In this document: positions 40,177 through 50,868 of the stretch, in pieces
How positions within the stretch are numbered: position 1 is the stretch's first letter
How the letters are laid out: every line of letters starts with the position of its first letter
Source: Rhodococcus sp. CH91
Lineage (GTDB): Bacteria; Actinomycetota; Actinomycetes; Mycobacteriales; Mycobacteriaceae
Reading direction: 5' to 3'
Assembly (NCBI RefSeq): GCF_022554085.1
Contig: NZ_JAKFYR010000007.1
Coordinates: 34,914-98,913 of the forward strand
DNA length: 64,000 bases
Position numbers and translations under genes: made by a program
Notes under the pieces: generated by a model
The model's input: only the letters and a program-made list of their open reading frames with translations
What the model was told of the DNA's origin: nothing
Database searches by the model: none

Positions 40177-40191
40177 TATTGTCGGTGCGTG
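40177..40191 (+). promoter_or_regulatory. leaderless promoter -10 of dinB
   Basis: TATTGT at 40177-40182, 6 nt, then GTG 40189, with no ribosome-binding site. Confidence 0.5.
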
Positions 40192-41526
40192 CCCGTCTCC
40201 GTGAATCGGCGCTGGGTGTTGCACCTGGATCTCGACGCCTTCTTCGCGTCCGCCGAGCAGCTGACCCGGCCGACCCTGCGGGGTCGGCCGGTGCTCGTCG
40301 GTGGGCTCGGCGCGCGCGGGGTGGTCGCCGGGGCGAGTTACGAGGCCCGCGTCTACGGGGCTCGCTCCGCGATGCCGATGAGCAGGGCCCGCCGTCTCGT
40401 CGGGCCTGCGGCGGTGGTCCTTCCGCCCCGCGGAGTGCTCTACCGGGAACTCAGTGCCCTGGTGTTCGACACCCTGCGGGCCCGGATACCGGTCCTCGAA
40501 ACCCTGTCTCTCGACGAGGCATTCGCCGAACCGTCCGAACTGGCGGGTGCCGAGGCCGGTGAGGTCGAACAGTTCTGCTCCGCATTGCGCGACCACGTCC
40601 GGGAGCGGACCGGCCTCGTCGCGTCCATCGGAGCGGGATCGGGCAAGCAGATCGCGAAGATCGGGTCGGGTCTCGCCAAACCTGACGGTGTGCTCGTCGT
40701 GCGGCCCGAGGACGAACTCGTTCTGCTCCACGGCCTGCCCGTACGCAAATTGTGGGGTATCGGTCCGGTCGCCGAAGACCGCTTGCGGCGTCTAGGCATC
40801 GAGACGATCGGAGATCTCGCCGCTCTGCCGGTGACCGAGGCCGCCTCGATTCTCGGAGGTACCGTCGGGCCGGGCCTGCACCGGCTGGCCAACGGCTTCG
40901 ACGACCGGCCCGTCGCCGAACGGGCCGAGGCCAAGCAGGTCAGTGCCGAAACCACTTTCCCCACGGACATCGTGGCGATGTCCGAGCTGAGGCGGGCGAT
41001 CACCGCGTCGGCGTCTGCGGCGCACTCGCGGCTGCGCAAGGACGGGCGCGCGGCCCGCACCGTGGTGCTCAAACTGCGCAAGGCCGACATGTCGGTACTC
41101 ACCCGATCGTCGACCCTGGCCTACGCCACCGAGGATGTTCGAGTGCTGACCTCCGCGGCGCAGCGACTCGCGCTCGACCCTCTCGAGATCGGGCCGGTGC
41201 GTCTCGTCGGTGTCGGATATGCGGGTCTGTCCGCGATCGCACAGGACACGCTGTTCCCCGAACTCGACCGGACGGCGACGGACGTCGCCGGACCGGCGGT
41301 GGACGGCGAGGGGGAGGCCGCGGTGGCGACCGAACCGGCGACACGGTGGACGGCCGGCACCGACGTCGCCCATCCCGAATTCGGGCACGGCTGGGTTCAG
41401 GGTGCCGGGCACGGCGTGGTCACCGTCCGGTTCGAGACCCGCAGCACCGGTCCGGGACCGGTCCGCACTCTCGACGAGGACGATCCGTACCTGAATGTCG
41501 CGGATCCGCTCGCCAGCCTGAACTGA
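40189..41526 (+). CDS. dinB: Y-family DNA polymerase IV (DinX/DinB1-like)
   Basis: Translesion polymerase of 445 aa. Catalytic motifs [14 protein letters not shown] (near 10-23) and [12 protein letters not shown] (near 105-115), then the helix-hairpin-helix thumb ([26 protein letters not shown]) and the little-finger domain. A clamp-binding motif QDTLF occurs near 360, followed by an extra C-terminal domain of about 80 aa ([23 protein letters not shown]). Syntenic with Rv1537 after ileS. No SOS box is visible at its start. Confidence 0.92.
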   Translation: MPVSVNRRWVLHLDLDAFFASAEQLTRPTLRGRPVLVGGLGARGVVAGASYEARVYGARSAMPMSRARRLVGPAAVVLPPRGVLYRELSALVFDTLRARIPVLETLSLDEAFAEPSELAGAEAGEVEQFCSALRDHVRERTGLVASIGAGSGKQIAKIGSGLAKPDGVLVVRPEDELVLLHGLPVRKLWGIGPVAEDRLRRLGIETIGDLAALPVTEAASILGGTVGPGLHRLANGFDDRPVAERAEAKQVSAETTFPTDIVAMSELRRAITASASAAHSRLRKDGRAARTVVLKLRKADMSVLTRSSTLAYATEDVRVLTSAAQRLALDPLEIGPVRLVGVGYAGLSAIAQDTLFPELDRTATDVAGPAVDGEGEAAVATEPATRWTAGTDVAHPEFGHGWVQGAGHGVVTVRFETRSTGPGPVRTLDEDDPYLNVADPLASLN

Positions 41527-41648
41527 AACAGGTTCCCGGTGTCCTCATGGTCTTCTTACCACCTCCGGGTACTCTTGCGGGCGATCCGCTGCCGGATGAC
41601 CGAGCACGACGCACGTGTCGTGCACGACCGAACGAGAAGGACGAGAAG

Positions 41649-42155
41649 TTGAAGCTTCGCAAGATCACCGTCGCCACCGTGGCGCTCGCCGCCGCCCTCA
41701 CGATGTCCGCCTGCAGCTCGGACGACGGAGGCAACTCGGCCGAGACCACCGCGGAGACCACCACGACCACGACCGAGACTGTTGCGGCCGTCGACTACCC
41801 GCCGGTGCCCTCCGCCGAGGAGCTCAACGCCGAGCTCGCGCGCGCTTTCGACCTGAACGTCCCGGCCTCCGAGAAGACCGATCTGGTTCAGGGCGCCGAG
41901 GAGGATCCGGAGCTGATCAACAAGGTCGCCCAGGCAGCCAACGACGCCGGTGTGCAGGTCAACGTCGTCGACGTGACCGACAACGAGAACGGCACCATCA
42001 CCGCCGGTGTCGAGATGGCACTCGCGGGCAGCGAGCAGCCGTCGTTCGGCACCGTCGACTTCGTCGCAGAGGACGACAACTGGAAGGTGTCGAAGGACTA
42101 CGCGTGCTCCATCGTGATCAACATGGCACAGCTGCAGTCCCCGGCCTGCGCCTGA
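41649..42155 (+). CDS. Mtb12-like secreted lipoprotein
   Basis: A 168-aa protein with a signal peptide and lipobox (ALTMSAC near residue 22), a Thr/Glu-rich spacer and a folded domain resembling the low-molecular-weight antigen Mtb12 family (PPVPSAEELNAELARAFD... DNWKVSKDYACSIV). The best start is TTG 41649, preceded by AAGGA and giving a normal KLRK signal-peptide N-region. Two cysteines near the C-terminus may pair. Function unknown; such proteins are abundant cell-wall or culture antigens. Confidence 0.78.
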   Translation: MKLRKITVATVALAAALTMSACSSDDGGNSAETTAETTTTTTETVAAVDYPPVPSAEELNAELARAFDLNVPASEKTDLVQGAEEDPELINKVAQAANDAGVQVNVVDVTDNENGTITAGVEMALAGSEQPSFGTVDFVAEDDNWKVSKDYACSIVINMAQLQSPACA

Positions 42156-42177
42156 TGTAGCCCTCGTCCGGAACGAA

Positions 42178-42215
42178 ACGACGGCCGACGCGCGACCCCG
42201 CGCGTCGGCCGTCGT
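42178..42215. terminator. terminator hairpin after the Mtb12-like gene
   Basis: Perfect 17-bp arms (42178-42194 and 42199-42215) with an ACCC loop, 22 nt after the stop. It lies between convergent genes and can act on both strands. Confidence 0.75.
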
Positions 42216-42270
42216 GGTTCCCCGCGCGTCGGCCGTCGGGGTTCCCCGCGCGTCGGCCGTCGTGGTTCCC
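42199..42270. repeat. three tandem 24-bp copies of the terminator arm
   Basis: Units at 42199-42222, 42223-42246 and 42247-42270 are identical except one base (GTCGTGG versus GTCGGGG). Each contains CGCGCGTCGGCCGTCG, the right arm of the adjacent terminator, so the single left arm could pair with any of the three. Confidence 0.85.
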
Positions 42271-42282
42271 CGAAGGGGCCGG

Positions 42283-43239
42283 TCACTGTTCGGGGGTTCC
42301 CCATCCCACCCGGTCGACCTGCGACTGGGACAGGCGCGCCGCGCCGTCCGGCTCGACGTAGGTCTGGTTTCCCCGCACCGTCAGAGTGCCGTCGACGGGC
42401 AGAGGGAGCGCCGGGTCGATCCTCATCGTGCCTTCGCCGGCCATCGTGTACTGCTCGATGTCCAGCCGGCCCTGGCCGTTCGGCAGGATCCACGTCGATT
42501 CCCGCGGCCTCTGCTCGACCTTCACATCGACCGTGATGCGATCGTCCTCCCGATCCACGAGCGTCGCGGTGCCGACCTGATCGAGAGTGATCCCCGCACT
42601 CATCACCTGCTGCTGGATCTCCCACACCGCACCCACGCCGATCGCTTCCCCGGGGAACGACACGATCCGGTAGACGGCCTGATAGAAGGCCTGCTCAAGG
42701 GCCGAGCGTGCGATATTCGTCGCTGCGGAGGCGGGCGCGAGACGAAGCGCACTGATGGCCCCGTTCGGCCCGATCGTCAAGCCCGCACCGGAACCCTCGG
42801 CGTCGCCGAGCGCGGACGCGAGTGTCGGATCCGGCGAGGTCGCCGAACCGATCGTGATGTCGACCAGCGTGCTCGGATCCTCATCGGAGATGGCCCGCTC
42901 GACAGTGGCGGACAAGGGGAGCGTCAACTCGGGTGTCGAGAAATCCTGTTCCGGCTCGTCGCCCACCCGCTGGAACACCTCGGACCGGGTGGTCAGGACG
43001 ACGGACTGCTGCACCCCCGCCTCCGGAGCGAGGCGAACCACCGAACGAGGTTCGGCGCCGGGGTCGAGCACCTTCGTACTGACAGCGGACACGGGCACCG
43101 TCACCTCCGTCGACGTCGCCGCGGTCACGGCGGGAGCGCCGTCCGAAGAGGCGCCGCAACCGGCGACGAGAGTGGAGAGGGACAGGACAGCCGCGAGGGC
43201 ATAGGGCCCCGGACGGGAGAATCTGGACAGCGCAGGCAC
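42283..43239 (-). CDS. uncharacterised lipoprotein
   Basis: A 318-aa predicted lipoprotein. The signal peptide ([16 protein letters not shown]) has a lipobox LVAGC near residue 28, followed by an Ala/Thr/Val-rich region and a beta-rich domain ([51 protein letters not shown]). I do not recognise a named family. GTG 43239 is preceded by TACCCT at 43247-43252, 7 nt away, and no ribosome-binding site, so it is probably leaderless. It is divergent from lspA, the peptidase that would process it. Confidence 0.75.
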   Translation of the reverse strand: MPALSRFSRPGPYALAAVLSLSTLVAGCGASSDGAPAVTAATSTEVTVPVSAVSTKVLDPGAEPRSVVRLAPEAGVQQSVVLTTRSEVFQRVGDEPEQDFSTPELTLPLSATVERAISDEDPSTLVDITIGSATSPDPTLASALGDAEGSGAGLTIGPNGAISALRLAPASAATNIARSALEQAFYQAVYRIVSFPGEAIGVGAVWEIQQQVMSAGITLDQVGTATLVDREDDRITVDVKVEQRPRESTWILPNGQGRLDIEQYTMAGEGTMRIDPALPLPVDGTLTVRGNQTYVEPDGAARLSQSQVDRVGWGTPEQ

Positions 43240-43294
43240 GACACCCAGGGTAGCCACGACGGGAGGCGGGACCGCCGTGGTCGCTCCGGTAGGG

Positions 43295-43309
43295 GATGAT
43301 GGAACGGTG
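43295..43309 (+). promoter_or_regulatory. possible leaderless promoter -10 of lspA
   Basis: GATGAT at 43295-43300 is 6 nt before GTG 43307 and there is no clear Shine-Dalgarno. The hexamer is a weak match. Confidence 0.35.
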
Positions 43310-43939
43310 ACGAACGAAGCTTCCCGACCCGACCGCGACGCGGAACCCGGGGTTCCCGGTCGCGTCGACGAGTCGACGCCGCCGTCCCGGCCTGCGGACG
43401 CCGGCAGACGCATGCTGCGGCCGCTGCTGCTCGTGGCGCTCGTCGTCTACGTCGCGGACCTGGCGACGAAGGTGCTCGCCGTCCACTACATCGACCCGGC
43501 CGACCCGATCCCGATCATCGGCGACACGGTCACACTGACACTCATCCGCAATCCGGGTGCGGCCTTCTCGATGGCGACAGGCATGACGTGGCTGCTCACG
43601 CTCGTCGCGATCGCCGTCGTCGTCGGCATCGTGAAGATCGGCCGCACCCTGAGGTCGCGGTGGTGGGCGCTCGGTCTCGCGCTCGTCCTGGGGGGAGCGC
43701 TGGGCAACCTCACGGATCGCCTGTTCCGCTCCCCGGGCCCGCTGCAGGGCCACGTGGTGGATTTCGTGTCCGTCGGATGGTGGCCCGTGTTCAACGTCGC
43801 GGACTCCTCGATCGTGTGTGGAGCGATCCTGCTCGTGGCGTTGACGATCTTCGGCATCGAACCGGACGGGAAGACCGCGAAGGACCGCGACCGGACCCCG
43901 GACGAATCGGACGAGACGAGAAAGGAATCACACCAGTGA
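43307..43939 (+). CDS. lspA: prolipoprotein signal peptidase II
   Basis: Aspartyl membrane peptidase of 210 aa with four TM helices that cleaves diacylglyceryl-prolipoproteins. Catalytic motifs NLTDRLFR (Asp near 128) and [10 protein letters not shown] (Asp near 166), plus NPGAAFSM. The cytoplasmic N-terminus (about 40 aa) and C-terminal tail are charged. It corresponds to Rv1539; the stop overlaps the rluD GTG. Confidence 0.94.
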   Translation: MTNEASRPDRDAEPGVPGRVDESTPPSRPADAGRRMLRPLLLVALVVYVADLATKVLAVHYIDPADPIPIIGDTVTLTLIRNPGAAFSMATGMTWLLTLVAIAVVVGIVKIGRTLRSRWWALGLALVLGGALGNLTDRLFRSPGPLQGHVVDFVSVGWWPVFNVADSSIVCGAILLVALTIFGIEPDGKTAKDRDRTPDESDETRKESHQ

Positions 43940-44862
43940 GGGAAACCCGCGCGATGCCCGTGCCCGACGGGCTCGACGGGATGCGTGTCGATGCAGGCCT
44001 TGCGCGCCTGCTCGGTCTGTCCCGGACCGTGGTCGCCACGCTCACCGAGGAGGGTGCCGTCGTGGTCGACGGCGCGGCCGTGGGCAAATCCGACCGGCTC
44101 TCCGGCGGATCGTGGCTCGAGGTGGAGCTACCCGAACCGCCCCGCCCCCTGACCATCGAGGCGCAGCCTGTCGAGGGCATGGAGATCCTCTACGCCGACG
44201 ACGACATCGTCGCCGTCGACAAGCCCGTCGGCGTCGCCGCCCACGCGAGTGTCGGATGGACCGGCCCGACGGTGATCGGGGGCCTCGCCGCGGCGGGCTA
44301 CCGCATCTCCACCTCCGGCGCCCACGAGCGGCAGGGCATCGTGCACCGCCTCGACGTGGGCACCTCCGGTGTCATGGTGGTGGCGACCTCCGAACGCGCC
44401 TACACCGTGCTCAAGCGCGCGTTCAAGGAGCGCACCGTCGAGAAGCGGTACCACGCGCTCGTCCAGGGTCACCCCGATCCGAGCAGCGGCACCATCGACG
44501 CCCCGATCGGACGGCACCGCAGCAGCGACTGGAAATTCACGGTGACCGCCGACGGCAAGCCCAGTGTCACGCACTACGACACGATCGAGGCGTTCCAGGC
44601 CGCGAGCCTGCTCGACATCCATCTCGAGACGGGACGGACCCACCAGATCCGCGTGCACTTCTCGGCGCTGCGGCATCCGTGCTGCGGTGATCTGACCTAC
44701 GGCGCCGACCCGCGCCTGGCGGCCCGGCTCGGACTCGAGCGACAGTGGTTGCACGCGTGCACTCTCGGGTTCTCGCACCCCACGCGTGGACACTGGGTCG
44801 AGATCACGAGCAAGTATCCCCCGGATCTCGAGCACGCCCTCGGCGTGCTGCGCAACGCCTGA
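43936..44862 (+). CDS. rluD: RluD-family rRNA pseudouridine synthase
   Basis: A 308-aa protein with an N-terminal S4 RNA-binding domain ([26 protein letters not shown]) and a pseudouridine synthase domain. The catalytic aspartate is in [21 protein letters not shown] also fits. It should modify 23S rRNA (positions 1911/1915/1917 in E. coli RluD). GTG 43936 overlaps the lspA stop, as in Rv1539-Rv1540. Confidence 0.92.
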   Translation: MRETRAMPVPDGLDGMRVDAGLARLLGLSRTVVATLTEEGAVVVDGAAVGKSDRLSGGSWLEVELPEPPRPLTIEAQPVEGMEILYADDDIVAVDKPVGVAAHASVGWTGPTVIGGLAAAGYRISTSGAHERQGIVHRLDVGTSGVMVVATSERAYTVLKRAFKERTVEKRYHALVQGHPDPSSGTIDAPIGRHRSSDWKFTVTADGKPSVTHYDTIEAFQAASLLDIHLETGRTHQIRVHFSALRHPCCGDLTYGADPRLAARLGLERQWLHACTLGFSHPTRGHWVEITSKYPPDLEHALGVLRNA

Positions 44863-44865
44863 GTC

Positions 44866-45507
44866 ATGACCCGCGCGACACCGTGGGCGGCCGTCGTCGT
44901 TCTCGTTCTCGCCGTCCTTCTCGCAGGATGGATGTCACCCGTGCGGCCGGCGTCGGTGCGCAGCGACGCACTCGGGCCGGATCACGGCGAGGTGGTCGCC
45001 GACTATCTCGCGAGGGCCGGCGACAGCCTCGCCGACGATGCGGACGGGCTCCCGCGCTGGGGTCTGGTGTCGTTCGTCGCCCCGGTGGGGATGGAGACGG
45101 TCGTCGCTCTCGGCAGCGACGTGAGGGTCGGGCAGATCCTGTTCCGCGTCCCGATCGATCGCGTTCAGACTCCGCTCGTGTCGATCTCCGTACCGGAGAA
45201 CCCCGAAGCGGTGCGGCGGGCGCAGGCGGCCGCCGCGGGCCGGCTGAGCGCCCTCCGATTCGGCACCGAACGGGCCCAACGTGCCGGGGCGGTATCCGCG
45301 CAACGGCTCGCTGCGGGATGCGAGTGCGTGGTCGGTGCCGTCGTCCGCGGCACGCCGGCTCAACTGCGTGCGGTCGCGGCCGTTCCGTCCGTGCGGGTCG
45401 TGGAAGCTCTGCCGCCGGACGCGGTCGCGGGCCGGTTCTCCGTGTCACCGCTACTGCCCGAGCACGTCGACAAGGTGGTCCCCGGCCCGGACGACGGCCA
45501 GTTGTGA
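44866..45507 (+). CDS. uncharacterised secreted or membrane-anchored protein
   Basis: A 213-aa protein with an N-terminal hydrophobic segment (PWAAVVVLVLAVLLAGWMSP) that could be an uncleaved anchor or signal peptide. The rest is Ala/Val-rich, with a GCECVVGAVVRG motif and alternating strands. No family recognised. It starts 3 nt after rluD and overlaps rarD by 4 nt, so it is cotranscribed with them. Confidence 0.7.
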   Translation: MTRATPWAAVVVLVLAVLLAGWMSPVRPASVRSDALGPDHGEVVADYLARAGDSLADDADGLPRWGLVSFVAPVGMETVVALGSDVRVGQILFRVPIDRVQTPLVSISVPENPEAVRRAQAAAAGRLSALRFGTERAQRAGAVSAQRLAAGCECVVGAVVRGTPAQLRAVAAVPSVRVVEALPPDAVAGRFSVSPLLPEHVDKVVPGPDDGQL

Positions 45508-46466
45508 GCGCGACCGGGAGCGAGAAAGCGGCGGCCGGGACGGCGGCGTCGTCGCCGAACCCGAATCTCGTGCGGACCGGTGTGCTGTGCGGACTCGGTG
45601 CCTACGGTCTGTGGGGAATGTTCCCGGCCTTCTTCGGGCTGCTCGCGCCGTCCGGCGCCGTGGAGATCCTCGCGCACCGCGTCCTCTGGACGCTCCTGCT
45701 CATGCTGATCGTGCTCGGTGTCATGGGGCGCCTGGGCACTCTGCGTGGACTGTCCGCCCGCACATGGGGGCTGGTCGCCGCGGCGTCCACGGCGATTGCC
45801 GTCAACTGGGGTGTCTACATCTACGGGGTGGTCTCGGGCCGGGTGGTGGAGACCGCGCTCGGCTATTTCGTCAACCCGCTCGTCAGTGTGGTGTTCGGGG
45901 TCCTGTTCTTCCGGGAACGGTTGCGGTCGGCGCAGATCGGCGCCTTGGTGCTGGCGGCGTGTGCGGTGGTGGTGATCACCGTGGACTACGGCAGGCCCCC
46001 GATCATCGCCCTCACGCTCGCCCTGTCGTTCGCCTCCTACGGGGTGATCAAGAAGATCGTTCCGCTCGACCCACGGACCTCCCTGGCCGGTGAGGGAGTG
46101 GTGGCCGCCCCCTTCGCTCTCGGTTACGTGATCTTCCTCGCGGTGACGGGCACCGGCACCTTCCTCGGATACGGAACGGATCACACCGTGCTGCTCGTGT
46201 CCGCGGGCGTCGTCACGGCGGTTCCGCTGCTGCTCTTCGGTGCCGCCGCCCAGCGGGTCCCGCTCGCGACCCTGGGAATGCTGCAGTACCTCACGCCGAG
46301 TCTGCAGATGGCATGGGGCGTCTGGGTGCTGGGGGAGGACATGCCCGCCTCGCGGTGGATCGGCTTCGCCCTGATCTGGACCGCTCTGGCCGTGTACAGC
46401 ACGGATGCGCTCGTGCGTGCGCGCCGACAGCGTGCCGTGCTCACCGTGGAGGCTCGCGAGGCTTAG
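45504..46466 (+). CDS. rarD: RarD/EamA-family transporter
   Basis: A 320-aa membrane protein with ten predicted TM helices in two EamA repeats; RarD signature [15 protein letters not shown]-like (here [18 protein letters not shown]), [12 protein letters not shown] and [11 protein letters not shown] drug/metabolite exporter; substrate unknown. GTG 45504 overlaps the preceding stop; dnaE follows after 38 nt. Confidence 0.88.
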   Translation: MSATGSEKAAAGTAASSPNPNLVRTGVLCGLGAYGLWGMFPAFFGLLAPSGAVEILAHRVLWTLLLMLIVLGVMGRLGTLRGLSARTWGLVAAASTAIAVNWGVYIYGVVSGRVVETALGYFVNPLVSVVFGVLFFRERLRSAQIGALVLAACAVVVITVDYGRPPIIALTLALSFASYGVIKKIVPLDPRTSLAGEGVVAAPFALGYVIFLAVTGTGTFLGYGTDHTVLLVSAGVVTAVPLLLFGAAAQRVPLATLGMLQYLTPSLQMAWGVWVLGEDMPASRWIGFALIWTALAVYSTDALVRARRQRAVLTVEAREA

Positions 46467-46504
46467 ACTCGTCTCTGCCCACAGACATCCCGGGAGAGGC
46501 ACGC

Positions 46505-49500
46505 GTGGCTGACTCGTTCGTTCATCTGCACACCCACACCGAGTACTCGATGCTCGACGGTGCCGCCAAGGTCGGGCCGTTGTTCAAGGAGGCGCAGCGG
46601 CTGGGGATGACGGCCGTCGGCATGACCGACCACGGGAACATGTACGGCGCCAGCGAGTTCTACAACGTCGCGAAGAAGTTCGGCATCAAACCGATCATCG
46701 GTATCGAGGCGTATGTGGCACCGGAGTCGCGGTTCTCCACCAAGCGTGTGCAGTGGGGTGATCCCAGCCAGAAGTCCGACGACGTCTCGGGTTCGGGTGC
46801 CTACACCCACATGACGATGGTCGCCGAGAACTCGACCGGCCTGCGCAACCTGTTCAAGCTGTCGTCGCTGGCGTCCATCGAGGGCCAGCTCGGCAAGTGG
46901 GCGCGTATGGACGAAGAGCTCATCGCGCAGCATCACGAAGGCATCATCGCCACCACCGGGTGCCCGTCGGGCGAGATCCAGACGCGGTTGCGCCTCGGCC
47001 ACGACCGTGAGGCCCTCGAGGCCGCTGCGAAGTGGCAGGAGATCTGGGGCAAGGACAATTTCTTCCTCGAGTTGATGGACCACGGTCTGTCCATCGAGCG
47101 CCGCGTCCGCGAAGGCCTGCTGGAGATCGGCCGCAAGCTCGACATTCCGCCGTTGGTGACCAACGACTGTCACTACGTCACCAAGGACGCCGCCGAGAAC
47201 CACGAGGCGCTGCTGTGCATCCAGACCGGTAAGACTCTCTCCGATCCCACCCGGTTCAAGTTCGACGGCGACGGCTACTACCTCAAGTCCGCGCAGGAGA
47301 TGCGCGAGCTGTGGGATCGCGAAGTGCCCGACGCCTGCGACAACACGCTGCTCATCGCCGAGCGTGTGCAGTCCTACGACGAGGTGTGGACCCACCGCGA
47401 CCGGATGCCCGTCTTCCCGGTGCCGGAAGGGGAGACGCAGGCGAGCTGGCTCCACAAGGAGGTCATGCGCGGTCTCGACCGTCGCTTCCCGGCCGGCCCG
47501 CCGCGCGAGTACGTCGAGCGCGCCGAGTACGAGATCAAGGTCATCAATCAGATGGGCTTCCCCGCCTACTTCCTCGTCGTCGGCGACCTCATCAACCACG
47601 CCCGCGAGGTGGGTATCCGCGTCGGACCCGGCCGCGGCTCGGCCGCCGGTTCGCTCGTCGCCTACGCGATGGGTATCACCAACATCGATCCCATCCCGCA
47701 CGGCCTGCTCTTCGAGCGGTTCCTCAACCCCGAACGCGTGTCGATGCCCGATATCGATATCGACTTCGACGATCGCCGCCGCGGTGAGATGGTGCGCTAC
47801 GCCACCGAACGGTGGGGCAACGACAAGGTGGCCCAGGTCATCACGTTCGGCACCATCAAGACGAAGGCGGCGATCAAGGACTCCGCGCGAGTGCAGTTCG
47901 GCCAGCCCGGATTCGCGATCGCCGACCAGATCACGAAGGCTCTGCCTCCGCCCATCATGGCGAAGGACATCCCCGTCTCGGGCATCACCGATCCGAGCCA
48001 CGAGCGGTACAAGGAGGCCGCAGAGGTTCGTCAGCTGATCGAGTCCAACCCCGACGTCAAGAAGATCTACGAGACCGCGCTCGGCCTCGAAGGGCTGATC
48101 CGTAACGCCGGCGTCCACGCCTGCGCGGTGATCATGTCGTCCGAACCGCTCATGGACGCGATCCCGCTGTGGAAGCGTGCCCAGGACGGCGCGATCATCA
48201 CCGGCTGGGACTATCCCTCGTGCGAGGCCATCGGCCTGCTGAAGATGGACTTCCTCGGTCTGCGCAATCTCACCGTCATCGGCGACGCGATCGAGAACAT
48301 CAAGGTCAACCGCGGGATCGATCTCGATCTCGACACCCTGCCGCTCGAGGATCCGCCGACCTACGAACTGCTCGCGCGCGGCGACACGCTCGGTGTGTTC
48401 CAGCTCGACGGCAGCGCGATGCGCGATCTGCTGCGCCGGATGCAGCCCACCGGCTTCGAGGACATCGTGGCCGTGCTGGCGCTGTACCGTCCCGGCCCGA
48501 TGGGCATGAACGCGCACAACGACTACGCCGACCGGAAGAACGGGCGGCAAGAGGTCAAGCCCATCCATCCCGAACTCGAGGAACCGCTGAAGGAGATCCT
48601 CGCCGACACCTACGGTCTGATCGTCTACCAGGAGCAGATCATGCAGATCGCTCAGAAGGTGGCCGGTTACAGCCTCGGGCAGGCCGACCTGCTGCGTCGT
48701 GCCATGGGCAAGAAGAAGAAGGAGATCCTCGACGAGGCCTACGACGGTTTCGCGGAGGGCATGAAGAACAACGGCTTCTCGCAGGCCGCGATCACCGCCC
48801 TGTGGGACACCGTCCTGCCGTTCGCCGGCTACGCCTTCAACAAGTCGCACGCCGCCGGCTACGGTCTGGTGTCGTTCTGGACCGCCTACCTCAAGGCGAA
48901 CTATCCGGCCGAGTACATGGCCGGTCTGCTCACCTCCGTCGGCGACGACAAGGACAAGGCTGCGGTCTACCTGTCCGACTGCCGCAAGATGGGCATCACG
49001 GTGCTGCCGCCGGACGTCAACGAATCGCACACCAACTTCATGTCGGTGGGCGAGGACATCCGCTTCGGCCTCGGCGCGGTCCGGAACGTGGGCACGAACG
49101 TCGTGGCCTCGATCATCAAGGGACGCGAGGAGAAGGGCCGGTACACCGACTTCTCCGACTATCTCAACAAGATCGATACGATCGCGTGCTCGAAGAAGGT
49201 CACCGAATCCCTCATCAAGTCGGGTGCCTTCGATTCGCTCGGTCATCCCCGCAAGGGTCTGATGCTCGTGCATGCCGATGCGATCGATGCCGTGATGAGC
49301 ACGAAGAAGGCCGAGGCGATCGGCCAGTTCGACCTGTTCGGGGGTGCCGACGCCGACGAATCCGTCGCCTCGGTGTTCAATGTCCGTATCCCCGAGGAGG
49401 AATGGGATTCGAAGCACCTCCTCGCGCTCGAACGGGAGATGCTCGGGCTCTACGTTTCGGGGCACCCGCTCAACGGGGTCGAGCACGTCCTCGCGTCCCA

Positions 49501-50041
49501 GGCCGACACCCACATCCCGGCGATCCTCGAAGGCGGGATCAAGGACGGTACGCAGGTCACCGTCGGCGGGATCCTGGCGTCGGTGAACCGTCGCATCAAC
49601 AAGAACGGCCTCGCCTGGGCGTCCGCGCAGCTCGAGGATCTCACCGGTGGCATCGAAGTGCTGTTCTTCCCGCAGTCCTACGCCGTCTACGGCATGGACG
49701 TCGTGGAGGACTCGGTGGTGCTGGTCAAGGCCCGGGTCTCCATTCGCGACGACCGGATCTCGTTGATCGCGAACGATCTCGTCGTCCCCGACCTCTCACA
49801 GATCGGCGTGGCGAAACCGGTGTCGGTATCGATGCCGACGCGGCTGTGCACACCGGACAAGGTGGGTGCACTCAAGAACGTGCTCACGCGCCATCCGGGC
49901 TCGTCGGACGTCCACGTCCGGCTCATCACGGGCAGCAAGGTCACGGTGCTCAGACTCGACGAAAGCCTGCGGGTGGAGCCGTCGTCGGCGCTGATGGGCG
50001 ACCTGAAGGCGCTGCTCGGTCCGGGCTGCCTGGCGACCTGA
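46505..50041 (+). CDS. dnaE: DNA polymerase III alpha subunit DnaE1
   Basis: Replicative polymerase of 1178 aa. The N-terminal PHP domain is intact ([24 protein letters not shown]), which in mycobacteria provides proofreading exonuclease activity. The catalytic aspartates lie in [13 protein letters not shown] near 413-423. Also present are the beta-clamp-binding motif QFDLFGG near 941 and an OB-fold domain ([13 protein letters not shown]). GTG 46505 has GGGAGAGG upstream. Corresponds to Rv1547. Confidence 0.97.
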   Translation: MADSFVHLHTHTEYSMLDGAAKVGPLFKEAQRLGMTAVGMTDHGNMYGASEFYNVAKKFGIKPIIGIEAYVAPESRFSTKRVQWGDPSQKSDDVSGSGAYTHMTMVAENSTGLRNLFKLSSLASIEGQLGKWARMDEELIAQHHEGIIATTGCPSGEIQTRLRLGHDREALEAAAKWQEIWGKDNFFLELMDHGLSIERRVREGLLEIGRKLDIPPLVTNDCHYVTKDAAENHEALLCIQTGKTLSDPTRFKFDGDGYYLKSAQEMRELWDREVPDACDNTLLIAERVQSYDEVWTHRDRMPVFPVPEGETQASWLHKEVMRGLDRRFPAGPPREYVERAEYEIKVINQMGFPAYFLVVGDLINHAREVGIRVGPGRGSAAGSLVAYAMGITNIDPIPHGLLFERFLNPERVSMPDIDIDFDDRRRGEMVRYATERWGNDKVAQVITFGTIKTKAAIKDSARVQFGQPGFAIADQITKALPPPIMAKDIPVSGITDPSHERYKEAAEVRQLIESNPDVKKIYETALGLEGLIRNAGVHACAVIMSSEPLMDAIPLWKRAQDGAIITGWDYPSCEAIGLLKMDFLGLRNLTVIGDAIENIKVNRGIDLDLDTLPLEDPPTYELLARGDTLGVFQLDGSAMRDLLRRMQPTGFEDIVAVLALYRPGPMGMNAHNDYADRKNGRQEVKPIHPELEEPLKEILADTYGLIVYQEQIMQIAQKVAGYSLGQADLLRRAMGKKKKEILDEAYDGFAEGMKNNGFSQAAITALWDTVLPFAGYAFNKSHAAGYGLVSFWTAYLKANYPAEYMAGLLTSVGDDKDKAAVYLSDCRKMGITVLPPDVNESHTNFMSVGEDIRFGLGAVRNVGTNVVASIIKGREEKGRYTDFSDYLNKIDTIACSKKVTESLIKSGAFDSLGHPRKGLMLVHADAIDAVMSTKKAEAIGQFDLFGGADADESVASVFNVRIPEEEWDSKHLLALEREMLGLYVSGHPLNGVEHVLASQADTHIPAILEGGIKDGTQVTVGGILASVNRRINKNGLAWASAQLEDLTGGIEVLFFPQSYAVYGMDVVEDSVVLVKARVSIRDDRISLIANDLVVPDLSQIGVAKPVSVSMPTRLCTPDKVGALKNVLTRHPGSSDVHVRLITGSKVTVLRLDESLRVEPSSALMGDLKALLGPGCLAT

Positions 50042-50089
50042 TCGAGCGGGTGGGGGAGCGGCCGGATCCGGTCGCCGGGGGCTCCGCCG

Positions 50090-50314
50090 CTATCCCCGGA
50101 GGTAGTAGGCCCGCCGCGCCCACCACACGAGGGTCGCGGCGGCCGCGGCGGTGAGCACCGCGGTCTGCGCGGTACCCGTGACGAGGAAGAGCACCAGGAG
50201 GGCGATGAGCCCGACCGCGACGGCCTCGAGCTTGTACAGCGGCCATGCGGTGCCGGCGATGTCGATGTGGTCTTCGCGCGCGACCTCGCGTGACGGCGAG
50301 TCGAGTGTCGTCAT
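50090..50314 (-). CDS. small membrane protein
   Basis: A 74-aa protein with one or two TM segments ([38 protein letters not shown] in two halves) and charged ends. A perfect AGGAGG precedes the ATG at 50314. It converges with dnaE and is divergent from the Ddn-like gene. Function unknown. Confidence 0.7.
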   Translation of the reverse strand: MTTLDSPSREVAREDHIDIAGTAWPLYKLEAVAVGLIALLVLFLVTGTAQTAVLTAAAAATLVWWARRAYYLRG

Positions 50315-50429
50315 CGCTCCTCCTGCGGGTCCGGAAAGTCTTTCCTCAGGCTACGCGCAATCGAGAATTCGGGTCAACGAACTTTCGGGTGTACGTGTGT
50401 CGCATCACCGAACCGTGTTCACTGGACCC

Positions 50430-50864
50430 ATGCCACTTACCGGAGAATACGAACCCAGCCCGTCGACGTGGGCGGCCGATCAGGTCGCGACCTACGAGTC
50501 CTCGGGCGGAACCGAAGGCACCACGCTCGGCGGCAGGCCTGTGGTGATCCTGACGACACGCGGCGCCAAGACGGGCAAGCTGCGGAAGACCCCGTTGATG
50601 AGGGTCGAACACGACGGCACCTACGCGGTCGTCGCCTCCCTCGGAGGCGCGCCGAAGAATCCGGTCTGGTATTACAACGTCGTCGCAGACCCGCACGTCG
50701 AGCTGCGCGACGGCACCGAGGTCTACGACATGGTCGCCCGCGAAGTACACGGCGACGAGAAGGCCCTGTGGTGGGAGCGCGCCGTCGAGGCGTATCCGGA
50801 TTACGCCGACTACCAGACCAAGACCGAGCGCTCGATCCCGGTGTTCGTCCTCGAACGGAAATAG
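50430..50864 (+). CDS. Ddn-like F420-dependent nitroreductase/quinone reductase family protein
   Basis: A 144-aa split-barrel deazaflavin oxidoreductase. Family motifs: [31 protein letters not shown] in two parts, [16 protein letters not shown], and [16 protein letters not shown]. Homologues reduce quinones or nitroimidazoles with F420H2. Like Rv1558 it lies upstream of ilvA. Only 4 nt separate it from the PoxB gene, so both are probably cotranscribed. Confidence 0.85.
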   Translation: MPLTGEYEPSPSTWAADQVATYESSGGTEGTTLGGRPVVILTTRGAKTGKLRKTPLMRVEHDGTYAVVASLGGAPKNPVWYYNVVADPHVELRDGTEVYDMVAREVHGDEKALWWERAVEAYPDYADYQTKTERSIPVFVLERK

Positions 50865-50868
50865 ACCG

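Noticed and set aside
42199-42270. CRISPR-like array
   Set aside because: The 24-bp units are directly adjacent with no spacers; it is a minisatellite derived from a terminator arm.
46463-49513. Leftward open frame of 1016 codons antisense to dnaE
   Set aside because: Same artefact; no start signal or recognisable motif.
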